Below, piece by piece: positions 37,661-45,933 of a stretch of 64,000 bases of DNA. The translations under genes and the position numbers were made by a program. Within the stretch, counting starts at the first letter, position 1. Each line of letters starts with the position of its first letter. The notes beneath the pieces are model-generated. The model ran no database searches, was not told the DNA's origin, and was given only the letters and a program-made list of their open reading frames with translations. The stretch comes from Roseateles oligotrophus (GTDB lineage Bacteria; Pseudomonadota; Gammaproteobacteria; Burkholderiales; Burkholderiaceae_C), in contig NZ_JACHLP010000002.1 in the NCBI RefSeq assembly GCF_014204525.1, forward strand, positions 496,001-560,000. The letters are read 5' to 3'.

Positions 37661-38300
37661 GCTGGCCTCCTGTGAAGAACTCGGTGCTGACGAAGCGCGG
37701 CCCGAAACGCCGCTGCGCATAGGGCGCCACAGGCTGATCCAGGCGGATTGCGCCATGCTTGGGATGTTCCAGAACCAGGCGCATGCGCGTGTCGGGCCGT
37801 GGGTGGTGCGCGGAGTCGTAGCCCTGCAATGCCGCTTGCAATGGCTGGGCCACCAGGCCGTCGGGCAAATGCACCTGACCGGAGGGCGCAAAGCTCTTGC
37901 GCCCCAGGGCCAAGGGCCAGACAGGTTGGCGCAGCGCCTGCTGAAGCTGGCGCAGCAGCGGCTCATCGCTGCCTTCCAGCCCCACCAGGAAGCAGGCGTC
38001 GGCCAGGTAGTAGCGCGGGCTCACCACGGTGCGCTCCAGATCGGCCTTGCCGGTAGCGGCCAGCACACCGGTGGCGGTTTGGTAGTCCCGCATCGGCACT
38101 CCCTCGCGGTCCACTCGCACGCCCATGCGCAGCGCGGCCAGATCGGCGACCGGCTCGCTGCGGTCGCGCCCCAGCGCCGCGCACAGCAGCCCGATCACGC
38201 CGGACTTGGAGGGCTCCAGCTGGGTGTCTCGCTCGTCGAAGCGGCTGCTCGTGCCCCAGGATTGCAAGGGCCCTTGCAGGCGCAGCAATAGCGTGGCCAT
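37635..38300 (-). CDS. cas5e: Cascade subunit Cas5e (CasD)
   Basis: A 221-residue Cascade subunit that caps the 5' handle of the crRNA. The N-terminal 'LLLRLQGPLQSWGTSSRF' and 'PSKSGVIGLLCAALG' blocks are diagnostic, as is 'YLADACFLVGLEG'. It begins 2 bases after cas7 ends and overlaps cas6e. Confidence 0.95.
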   Translation of the reverse strand: MATLLLRLQGPLQSWGTSSRFDERDTQLEPSKSGVIGLLCAALGRDRSEPVADLAALRMGVRVDREGVPMRDYQTATGVLAATGKADLERTVVSPRYYLADACFLVGLEGSDEPLLRQLQQALRQPVWPLALGRKSFAPSGQVHLPDGLVAQPLQAALQGYDSAHHPRPDTRMRLVLEHPKHGAIRLDQPVAPYAQRRFGPRFVSTEFFTGGQHVSDPAAA

Positions 38301-38302
38301 GC

Positions 38303-39478
38303 TCAAGCCTCCGCTGGCAAGACCTGCGCAGCCAGGGCCTGGGCGGACTCGGCCAGTGCCTGCAGGCTGGGCTGAGCGGCACCTTTGCCCGCTGGCCATT
38401 GGCTCGACAGATCCAGCGTCAGCCACTGATCCTGCGCGGCCGCGTAGACGGCGGCCAGCTTGCTTTCGTAGGCCGCCAGCTCGCGCACCGACTGAGCGCT
38501 GAGCGCTTCATCGCGGCGCGCTGTCACAGGCTGTTCAAAGGCATTGGCCAGATTCATGGGTGCGGCATGGCGCAGGCAGACGCCGACGAACTCCGGCAGG
38601 TTGTGGGCGGCAAAGCTGTTCTGCTTGCCGCTGGGCACCGCCCGGGCCAGGGCCAGCGTGAAGGCCTGCACTGCCGCCAGCGTCAATTCCCGGTCGCCTT
38701 GAAGGTTGCCGAGCAGCTTGCGCAGATCGAGCACGGCATAACGGTAAAAAGTAGCGGAGTTGAATTCCACCTGACCTATCATGTCGGCGCCGGTTTCGCC
38801 CACATTCCTCTTGTCGTCCACGGCGGTGAAGTAGTCAAACTCTCGTTCCACGCGGTGCGTGCTGATGGCATGGGCGACCTGGCAGGCTGCGACTTGATTC
38901 GCGGAGGGGTGATCGGCCAGCATGCGGCCGAACAGGGCCACATCGACGGCCTTGCTTCTTGCAAGACAAGCTTTCAGATCATTGCGTAGGCTATCCGGTA
39001 CATCCGATACCTTTAGCTTCTTCTTGGAGGCCAGATCCACCAGGGTTTTCGCGTGTTCCTGAATGAGTATTTTTACTGCTTCGACTTCAACTGCTGAAAT
39101 GAACAGCAGGTATGACAGTGTGGGTTCGGACTTGTCTTCTGTGTCGTTTTCTTCTTTTTCCGCTTTGCCTTTCTCCTTTTTCGATTTCAGCGCAAGCTTG
39201 ACAATTTCGTTGAAACGATTGGGCTCTTGCAGACCTGCAGTGCGGAGCTCGTCTTCCAATACTCGGTCAAGGTGGCAAGTCCGTAAGCCGAGCAAGTCAG
39301 CACCCACTAGATTGGTTGTACGAAAGTAATCTCGTACAGCCCGTTTCCAGCATTGACTGCTTTGGCGCGCGCGCCGCTGTCCGCCAAACAATGCGTCCTT
39401 GGGTGCACCGTTATGGTCCCGGTTTAGGTTGGAGGGGGCGAAGTTTTGGATTAGATGAAATTCGAGGAACAAGCTCAT
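38303..39478 (-). CDS. cas7e: Cascade backbone subunit Cas7e (CasC/Cse4)
   Basis: A 391-residue RNA-binding backbone protein present in six copies per Cascade. Starts 'MSLFLEFHLIQNFAPSNLNR' with the family 'GAPKDALFGGQRRARQSSQ' block, and contains 'MIGQVEFNSATFYRYAVLD'. Residues about 97-119 form a Lys/Glu-rich low-complexity insert ('KSKKEKGKAEKEEND'), and the DNA there is clearly more AT-rich than the flanks. Ribosome binding site GGGAG lies just before the ATG. Confidence 0.96.
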   Translation of the reverse strand: MSLFLEFHLIQNFAPSNLNRDHNGAPKDALFGGQRRARQSSQCWKRAVRDYFRTTNLVGADLLGLRTCHLDRVLEDELRTAGLQEPNRFNEIVKLALKSKKEKGKAEKEENDTEDKSEPTLSYLLFISAVEVEAVKILIQEHAKTLVDLASKKKLKVSDVPDSLRNDLKACLARSKAVDVALFGRMLADHPSANQVAACQVAHAISTHRVEREFDYFTAVDDKRNVGETGADMIGQVEFNSATFYRYAVLDLRKLLGNLQGDRELTLAAVQAFTLALARAVPSGKQNSFAAHNLPEFVGVCLRHAAPMNLANAFEQPVTARRDEALSAQSVRELAAYESKLAAVYAAAQDQWLTLDLSSQWPAGKGAAQPSLQALAESAQALAAQVLPAEA

Positions 39479-39497
39479 GGTGGGTCTCCCGGTTTGA

Positions 39498-40058
39498 TCA
39501 GTCGGTGGTCGTATTGCTTGGGCTGGCCGTACGGGCCAGACTGTCGTCTGCGGCAGAGGACGCGCGGTAGAAGTCGCGCGCCCACTGGCGCTTGAGTCGG
39601 TCGCGCCACTCGGGGGCGGCGCGCTCGTCCAGTGCGGTGCAGAGGTCTTTGAGCAGCAGCGCGTGGTCAAAGCCCCGCCCTTCAGTGGCCAGCAGACTCA
39701 CGGCCTGACACAGGTGGTTCATCACGCTCTCAGCGTCGGCCTCCAGCAGGGCCAGAAAGCGCAGCTCCAGGCTGGGCCGCTGTTTGCTGGCAAACAAATG
39801 CCCCAGGGCGGCTGCCAGGCTGTGGCTGTGCCTCACTGGGTGCATGGCGAACAAGCCTGCGATGGCATAACGGGCCAATCGCCTGGCATCGAGGGCATGC
39901 CAGTCGCGGCCGACAAAGCGCTCCACATAGGGATAGGCCTTGGGGTAGTCGCCCGGCGCAAAGGCCAGGCTGTGGCGCAGCGTTGCGATGGCGCCGCGGT
40001 CCTGGTTTTGCAGCTGCTGCAGATGGTGGATAAAGGGACTGTCTTCTTCCGTGCTCAT
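39498..40058 (-). CDS. cse2: Cascade small subunit Cse2 (CasB)
   Basis: A 186-residue, all-helical protein; two copies form the belly of type I-E Cascade and hold the displaced DNA strand. 'DRGAIATLRHSLAFAPGDYP' is the family hallmark near the N-terminus, and 'LLKDLCTAL' lies near the C-terminus. The ATG at 40058 lies one base after the cse1 stop. Identity is reinforced by its position between cse1 and cas7. Confidence 0.93.
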   Translation of the reverse strand: MSTEEDSPFIHHLQQLQNQDRGAIATLRHSLAFAPGDYPKAYPYVERFVGRDWHALDARRLARYAIAGLFAMHPVRHSHSLAAALGHLFASKQRPSLELRFLALLEADAESVMNHLCQAVSLLATEGRGFDHALLLKDLCTALDERAAPEWRDRLKRQWARDFYRASSAADDSLARTASPSNTTTD

Positions 40059-40059
40059 A

Positions 40060-41628
40060 TCAAGCTCCCTGGGGTGTTGTTTCGGTCGTAGAAGCGAAGG
40101 CGGCAGGCAATAGCTTGCGCAGCAGGCTGTGCAGGCGCGGCCCCAGGCGTGCCTCGGCTTGCAGCACGCGTGCTGACAGGCCGAGCATCGCCAGCTGGCG
40201 ATCCCAGGCTTGGCGTGCGGCATCGGCCAGGCTGCGGTGCCACAGCGTGTCGGCCGCCTCGGCTTCGTCTTGGGCAATCAGTGCCATCAGCGCCCACAGC
40301 TCGCGCTCGGCGGCGGCGAAAAATGTTGTCGATAAGGGGCCTGCATCGACCAATGCGCGGGCGCGGTTGCGGGTGTCCTTGCTGCCGGGGTCGGGCAAGG
40401 TGGCGGCCGTCAGATCGGCGGCCAGGTTGCGCAACTGTTTGTGCGATTCTTCGGCCAAAGCAATCTGGGTATGCAGTTCACGCGCCCGCTCGGGGTCGGT
40501 CAGCAGGGCTGGGGGCAGTGTGAACTGCTCCAGTCGCCACCGCAGCAGCTTGGCCTGGTCGCTGGCCAACCCCGCCGCCAACAGTGGCTGATGGGCGTGT
40601 TCGTCGGCCATCATGCGGCGCAGGCTGGCCGCCCAGTCCACCGTGGGGGCGGCTTGGTAGCCTTTGAGCTTGTCGCTTTGAGGCGCAGGCACCAGGGCGG
40701 GCAGATCACGCCAGAATGCCCGGCCTTCGTCGAAGCTCACCCTCGCCAAGCCTTTGGTTCCCGCGCGGTAGTAGGCCATAGGGTCCGGTTGCTGCGGGTC
40801 TTCACCTAGTGCCCAGCCAGCTGCAAAGTGCAACCAGCGTACAAGACCATCTGTTTCATGCGTTAGCAGCACGGCCCGGCTTTGCCGTGTGTAGCGGTCG
40901 TTGGGGCCACTAGCCAGCACCGGGGCGCCGCGCAGATTGGAGAGGTTTAGTGCCGGCCGCTCCCAGGCCGGCAAATCTTCTTGGGTTCGACTTGGCAACG
41001 GGGCAGGATGCAGTGCAAGACACAAGGTTTTGGATAGAGTTTCGCCAACTGGCAACGCAGCGGCGGAATTGGTTAGGGAGCCTGCTTTCTCGGACTTTTT
41101 CAATTTCTTGCCAGGGAAGAACCCCCCGGGGACAAATGTGAAGTACCCCAGAAGCGCCTTGACTGCTGCAGAAGGATCCCATGGCTTGTGGCTGTAGACC
41201 TCCTGGTTAAACATCTCGGTGCCATAGAACAGTTCCAGCGACAGGGTGGGAGCAGGAAATAACGTCGCTGTTTCTTTGCATGTTGCAAGCACTGCCACTT
41301 GCATGAAGGGATGCTCGTCATGGAACAACCAGAAGCGTTCCCGCCAGGTCTCCAGATAGGCGCAGAGCGCGTCCACCGGCAGGCCCTGGCGATACCAGTT
41401 GGCGCGCTGGGCGTCTTTCCATGTGCCCATGGAGGCCGTCAAGGCCCGGTGGACGATGGCCAGCAGCAGCCGGTACTCGGCCACCAGGCTGGGCGGTGAA
41501 GTCTCGGCCAGGGCGGTGATTTCGGCACTGCGGCGCAGGGCTTGCAGCAGGCCCATGGCTTGCACTGTCCCGTCTGGCAGCCGGACTGGCAGCCAGGGCT
41601 CGTCAAGCAAGTTGTAGCTTGGATTCAT
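40060..41628 (-). CDS. cse1: Cascade large subunit Cse1 (CasA)
   Basis: A 522-residue subunit that recognises the protospacer-adjacent motif and recruits Cas3. It starts 'MNPSYNLLDEPWLPVRLPDG', the classical CasA N-terminus, and the C-terminal part is a four-helix bundle. The ribosome binding site GGAAGGAG is excellent and the ATG overlaps the cas3 stop as ATGA. The stretch 40980-41300 is less GC-rich than neighbouring chromosomal genes. Confidence 0.94.
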   Translation of the reverse strand: MNPSYNLLDEPWLPVRLPDGTVQAMGLLQALRRSAEITALAETSPPSLVAEYRLLLAIVHRALTASMGTWKDAQRANWYRQGLPVDALCAYLETWRERFWLFHDEHPFMQVAVLATCKETATLFPAPTLSLELFYGTEMFNQEVYSHKPWDPSAAVKALLGYFTFVPGGFFPGKKLKKSEKAGSLTNSAAALPVGETLSKTLCLALHPAPLPSRTQEDLPAWERPALNLSNLRGAPVLASGPNDRYTRQSRAVLLTHETDGLVRWLHFAAGWALGEDPQQPDPMAYYRAGTKGLARVSFDEGRAFWRDLPALVPAPQSDKLKGYQAAPTVDWAASLRRMMADEHAHQPLLAAGLASDQAKLLRWRLEQFTLPPALLTDPERARELHTQIALAEESHKQLRNLAADLTAATLPDPGSKDTRNRARALVDAGPLSTTFFAAAERELWALMALIAQDEAEAADTLWHRSLADAARQAWDRQLAMLGLSARVLQAEARLGPRLHSLLRKLLPAAFASTTETTPQGA

Positions 41629-44327
41629 GTCGCTCCTTCCTGAGTTTTGTTGTGCTCGGTTTCTTTGAATACCAGGCCCAGTTCAGGGCTGAGGCTCAGG
41701 TTCAGGCCCGGGTCTACGGCCTGGCCTTGCACCAGGCGCAGCACATAGGCATGGCGCAAAAGGGCGTGGCTGGCAAAAGCTACCGGCACGCCCTGGGCCT
41801 GGCAGCGCTTCACCACGCCTTTGCGGCTGAGCTTGATCTGGCGGTTGTAGAGGGCCCGGGCGGTGCTGGCATCTACGGCTTGCTCGGGGTCAAAGCCCTT
41901 GTCCCCCTCACGCACATGCCAGCGCCCTGTGGCGCCGACGATCACCGGGATCAGGGTGATGGATTCCGGCCCCAGGCGCGTGGTGTTGCTCAGGCCCAGG
42001 CCGCTCTCGTCTTCTTCGTGACCGCGAGGCTTGCCGTCGTAAACAAGATGGGCCTCGGCCGCTGGGTCCAGCGCGATATTGCAGGCCTGCTGGCGCTCGG
42101 TTCGGGTCTCGGCCAGGTAGCTGCCCAACTCTCCGACTTCGATGCGATCGCGGATCTCAATGGCCAGCGCCTCAGGCAAGTCCTGGTTCATGTCGTAGAC
42201 CGCTTGCACCAGTCGGTCGATGTCCTGGGGCAGTTGCAAGCGGGTTTCCTGGCTCAGCAGGGCCCAGGTACGACCGAGGATATAGGGCTCGTAGACAAAG
42301 CCCCAGGCGGTCTTGTTGAGTTCAGGAAACTCGCCGGGCAGCAGGCCTGCGACCCACAGCCTGGCTTCGCGGTGCGCTGCTGGCCTTTGGGCTCGGGTGT
42401 GCCTATGCAGGCGGCCGGCGCGCTGCAAGAGCAGATCCACCGGCGCCAGATCGCTCAGCATGAAATCGAAATCGATATCCAGCGACTGCTCGGCCACCTG
42501 GGTGGCAACCAAGAGGGCTCGCTCCGGGCGCTGACCCGTTGCACCGAATAGCGACAGCACGCGCGCTTCCAGCACGGCGCGCTCGTCGGCGGGGAAGCGG
42601 GCGTGGAAGAGCACGAGCATCGTGCCCTCGTGCAAACCTGCCTGCAAAGCCTGGTACAGCGCCTGGGCCCGTGCCACGGTGTTGACGATGAGGGCGCCGC
42701 ATCCGCCTTCGGCGATCTGGGCCAGGGCGACGTCGGCCAGATCGGTTATGTCGCTTCCCAGTCCGGTCAGCGTGATAGGTGCCAACGCGCGTGCCGCCAC
42801 ATGGCGACCGCGTACACCCGCATCGTCTGCCAACATCAGGCGCGGATAGGGCAGCTCCGGCGGCGCCTGGTCCAGACCCCAGGCGTCCAGCAACTCGCGG
42901 CAGCGAGCACGGGGTAGCGTGGCGCTCATCAAGACCACCGAGCAGCCCAGGACTTTGAGCCAGCGCAACAGGGTGGTGATCAGGCCCAGGGTGTAGGTGT
43001 CGTAGGCGTGGACCTCGTCCAGCACCACCACCCGATTGCTCAAGCCCCACATGCGCACGAAATGGTGTTTGACGTTGAGTACCGCGTACAAGGCCTGGTC
43101 CACCGTGCCCACGCCATAGGGTGAGAGCAGCGGCCGACGGCGTTGGCCAAACCATTCGCTGGCGGACAAGGTGTCTTCGGGGGAGCGGTTGACGTCCTGC
43201 AGGGCCGCCAGGTCTTCGTTCATTGCGGCCCCGCCATGTACCAACTGGATGTCGGTCTGATCGGTTGCGAAGGCGCGCAAAAAGGTTTCGGCACGCTTGA
43301 ACAAGGCGTTACCAGTGGCCTGGGTGGGCAGCGCCACATAGAGCCCACGGTGTTGGTTGGCGGCTTGCAGCCGCAGATGGGCCAGGAAGGCCAGCTCGGT
43401 CTTGCCCTCGCCCATGGGGGCCTCGACCAGCAGCAAGGCCGGCCCTTGTGCGCCTAGCAACAGCTCGTCACCGGCACGCTGCAGCGCCCTTGCCTGCAAA
43501 CCGGGGCGCTGGACGATGCGGGCCAGCAACTCGTCCACACCTTGTGGCTGAGTGAGCAGAGGCCGGTAAGCCCGCCAGCCGATATGGCCGAGCGCCTGAT
43601 GGGCCAGCACTTTCGCGCCTTGGTAGTAAGCCTGCAACTCATCGCAGCGCTCGCCCAAGGGGAACCATGCCGGGTTGGAGGCAATCCAATCCGCCACGCT
43701 GGTTAGGCCGGCCAGCCAGTTCACCTGGGGCAGACTCAGCTCCGCAACGCTGGGCCGACCTTGGGGCGCGAGAACTGCCCAATAGACCTCAAGCAATTGC
43801 GCGCGGGTCTCGCCCCATGGCTCGCCCTCACGCAAGGGCTTGCCGAAGCTCAGCTCGCTGGATGTGAAGTGATAGCCATGGTGGGCACTGATGGCCTGCA
43901 CGGTGTGAACACACCAGGGATGTTCCGCCCCGCTCAGGTTCTGCAGCGGGGGCCCGAGCAGCGCAGCCGTTGCCAAGGAGTGGTTGCTGCATTGAAGCGA
44001 CCTGGCGTTGAAGGGCAAGCCGGTCGCTTGGTTTGCGGCGTAGCCAGCCGGCCACTTGGCTTGGAAGCCCGGGATGGCCTTTCCGTAGTCATGCAGGCCA
44101 GCAAGTGTCGCCACCCAGCGCCCAAGCTGATGCGGGGCCAGGCCAAGGCCTTGGGCGATCTTTGTCGTGCTGGCTTCGGGTTCGAGTTCAAGGATGGACT
44201 CGGCCACTGCCGCAACATCCAAGAGATGCGCCAGCAGGCCATGGCCCGCGCCGTTGTCGGCACTCTTGGCCCATAGCACACGTGCGCTTGCAGCCAACGC
44301 TGAAAAGCGCAAGCCCATCAGTTGCAT
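41625..44327 (-). CDS. cas3: CRISPR-associated nuclease/helicase Cas3
   Basis: A 900-residue effector that unwinds and degrades Cascade-marked DNA. The N-terminal HD nuclease has His34 in 'LLAHLLDVA' and the HD pair at residues 79-80 in 'AGLHDYGKAIPGF', with 'SAHHGYHF' further on. The SF2 helicase has Walker A 'EAPMGEGKTELAF', 'LDEVHAYD' and 'LMSATLPRA'. I start at the ATG at 44327, which has a strong GGGAGGGG site; the frame is open a little further upstream. First gene of the operon, so the upstream palindromes probably control the whole locus. Confidence 0.96.
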   Translation of the reverse strand: MQLMGLRFSALAASARVLWAKSADNGAGHGLLAHLLDVAAVAESILELEPEASTTKIAQGLGLAPHQLGRWVATLAGLHDYGKAIPGFQAKWPAGYAANQATGLPFNARSLQCSNHSLATAALLGPPLQNLSGAEHPWCVHTVQAISAHHGYHFTSSELSFGKPLREGEPWGETRAQLLEVYWAVLAPQGRPSVAELSLPQVNWLAGLTSVADWIASNPAWFPLGERCDELQAYYQGAKVLAHQALGHIGWRAYRPLLTQPQGVDELLARIVQRPGLQARALQRAGDELLLGAQGPALLLVEAPMGEGKTELAFLAHLRLQAANQHRGLYVALPTQATGNALFKRAETFLRAFATDQTDIQLVHGGAAMNEDLAALQDVNRSPEDTLSASEWFGQRRRPLLSPYGVGTVDQALYAVLNVKHHFVRMWGLSNRVVVLDEVHAYDTYTLGLITTLLRWLKVLGCSVVLMSATLPRARCRELLDAWGLDQAPPELPYPRLMLADDAGVRGRHVAARALAPITLTGLGSDITDLADVALAQIAEGGCGALIVNTVARAQALYQALQAGLHEGTMLVLFHARFPADERAVLEARVLSLFGATGQRPERALLVATQVAEQSLDIDFDFMLSDLAPVDLLLQRAGRLHRHTRAQRPAAHREARLWVAGLLPGEFPELNKTAWGFVYEPYILGRTWALLSQETRLQLPQDIDRLVQAVYDMNQDLPEALAIEIRDRIEVGELGSYLAETRTERQQACNIALDPAAEAHLVYDGKPRGHEEDESGLGLSNTTRLGPESITLIPVIVGATGRWHVREGDKGFDPEQAVDASTARALYNRQIKLSRKGVVKRCQAQGVPVAFASHALLRHAYVLRLVQGQAVDPGLNLSLSPELGLVFKETEHNKTQEGAT

Positions 44328-44402
44328 CGCAAACCCCTCCCAGAGATTCAATCCGACATCCAAGGTCCCACCCTTTTGTCGGGCTATGGGTATTCTTGGA
44401 GG

Positions 44403-44523
44403 AGTACTGGCTCACCAGGTGAGCCAGTACTTGTAACGAATTGTTTTTAACATGCCTCTGGGTACTGACTCAGGACCTCCGTCATTTAATGACGCTTGGA
44501 ATGGCGTGTAGGTAATTTTTACC
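44403..44523. promoter_or_regulatory. Palindrome cluster upstream of cas3
   Basis: A perfect 29-bp palindrome at 44403-44431 (14-base arms, AGTACTGGCTCACC, around a single A) lies 76 bases before the cas3 start. The arm core GTACTG-CTCA recurs once more as GTACTGACTCA at 44462-44472. Two more perfect dyads follow: GTCATTTAATGAC (44481-44493) and GGTAATTTTTACC (44511-44523). The area is AT-rich. It has the look of a regulatory region with operator sites, though no regulator gene is adjacent. Confidence 0.65.
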
Positions 44524-44557
44524 TGTTCGAGACTTAGGGATTCTGCGAGCGAGGTTC

Positions 44558-44577
44558 AGAAAGAAGCGAGAGGCTTC
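44558..44577 (-). terminator. Possible terminator at the end of the UbiH-type gene
   Basis: On the minus strand a 5-bp stem GAAGC/GCTTC with a five-base loop (44563-44577) is followed by TTTCT. It overlaps the stop codon of the hydroxylase gene. The stem is short, so this is a weak call. Confidence 0.35.
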
Positions 44578-45847
44578 ACCGCCTCCCAAACATCATCCCC
44601 CTCGCCAACGCCCTTTTCACCGGCGGCAGCCCCTGCAACGCGGCCAGCGCCAGGCCACGCGCCATGGGCAGGCCGGGCCAGCGCCAGGCGAAGGTTTTGG
44701 CGAGGAAGTCGGTGGCGGCAATCGTGCTCCAGCGGTCGGGGGCGCGGCTCCATTCGACCCGCCTCAGGGCCGCTTGGATGCGGGCGGCCTTGCTGCCTTC
44801 GCTGCTGCGGCGCAGCGCATCGACCAGGGCGTAGGCATCGCGCAGGCCCAGGTTCAAGCCCTGGCCGGCCACCGGGTGCAGGGTTTGAGCGGCATTGCCG
44901 ATGCGCACGGTGCAGCCGTCCACCAGCGTGCGTTCGGCGTTCAGGCCCAGGGCAAAGCATTTGAGCGGGCTGATGGCTTGCAGCGGGCCCACGGCCGCGG
45001 GCAGCAGGTTCTGGATCACCAGCAGGCGTTGCGCGTCCGTCAGGCCGGCCACATCGTCTTCGGCTTGCGGTACGCACCAGACCAGGGCCGCGAGCCGCTG
45101 CAATTTGCCGTTAGCGTCTGGCCTTGGGCGCAGGGGCAGCAGGGCCAGCGGGCCGTTGCGGGTGAAGCGCTCGTAGGCCACGCCGGCGGGGCTGTCGTCG
45201 GCCAGCGTGAGGGTGCCGACCCAGGCGTTCTGCTGGTAGTCCTGCGTCAAGGCCTTGCGGGCCTGATCCGAGAAGACGCCGCCTTCGGCCACCACGGCGA
45301 GGTCAAAGCGCTCAGCGATGCCGGCGTCGACCTCCACCCCTGTTGCGCCTGCTTCGCCCAGCGCCTTGATGGCTTGTACCGGCGCGCCGAAGCGCGGGCT
45401 CAGGCGCTGCGGCTCGGCCGCCACGCGGGCCTGCCAAGCGGCTTGCAGCGGCGCGACGAGCTGGCCGTAGCTGAGCACGGCGCCCAGCTGGGGCACGCCT
45501 TGCTCGGCCGCGCTGATGCGCACCTCGGGCTCCTGGCTGGCGCCGAAGATGGGGTGCTGCAAGGTGGGCGGGGCCTGGCTGACGCTCACCTGCTGAATCG
45601 GCTGAGCCAGGCTGGCATCCCAGACGCCCAGGCGCTGCAGCAGCTGCACGCTGCCCAGTGAGAGCGCCAGGGTGCGCGGGTCGCCGGAGACATCGCGCTC
45701 CAGCGGGCGGGCATCGAAGAGGCTGATGCGTGCCTGCGGCAGGTACTGGGCGGCCAGCAAGGCCAGGGTGAGGCCGGCGGGGCCGGCGCCGACGACGGCC
45801 AGATTCAGCTCGGCGGCATTGGCCTCGGTGTCGTGCAGGGTGAACAT
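44576..45847 (-). CDS. FAD-dependent UbiH/UbiF/VisC-type hydroxylase
   Basis: A 423-residue flavoprotein monooxygenase of the ubiquinone-biosynthesis hydroxylase family. The dinucleotide motif is 'LAVVGAGPAGLTLALLA', and the second FAD motif is 'RIGNAAQTLHPVAGQGLNLG', which is the diagnostic UbiH/UbiF signature (GNAAxxxHPxxGxGxNxG). Which ring position it hydroxylates cannot be told. The ATG at 45847 gives a compact protein; upstream in-frame sequence is not family-like. Confidence 0.88.
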   Translation of the reverse strand: MFTLHDTEANAAELNLAVVGAGPAGLTLALLAAQYLPQARISLFDARPLERDVSGDPRTLALSLGSVQLLQRLGVWDASLAQPIQQVSVSQAPPTLQHPIFGASQEPEVRISAAEQGVPQLGAVLSYGQLVAPLQAAWQARVAAEPQRLSPRFGAPVQAIKALGEAGATGVEVDAGIAERFDLAVVAEGGVFSDQARKALTQDYQQNAWVGTLTLADDSPAGVAYERFTRNGPLALLPLRPRPDANGKLQRLAALVWCVPQAEDDVAGLTDAQRLLVIQNLLPAAVGPLQAISPLKCFALGLNAERTLVDGCTVRIGNAAQTLHPVAGQGLNLGLRDAYALVDALRRSSEGSKAARIQAALRRVEWSRAPDRWSTIAATDFLAKTFAWRWPGLPMARGLALAALQGLPPVKRALARGMMFGRR

Positions 45848-45933
45848 GGGCGGGCGGTGAAAAGGCGACAGCAAGGGAATGCAGGCCCGGGTGCGCCGAG
45901 CCTGCTTGCCTTCACTATAGCGGCCAGCCTTGT

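Noticed and set aside
44403-44431. Reading the 29-bp palindrome as a terminator of the UbiH-type gene
   Set aside because: It lies about 145 bases beyond the stop and no T-run follows it on the minus strand, so an operator is more likely.
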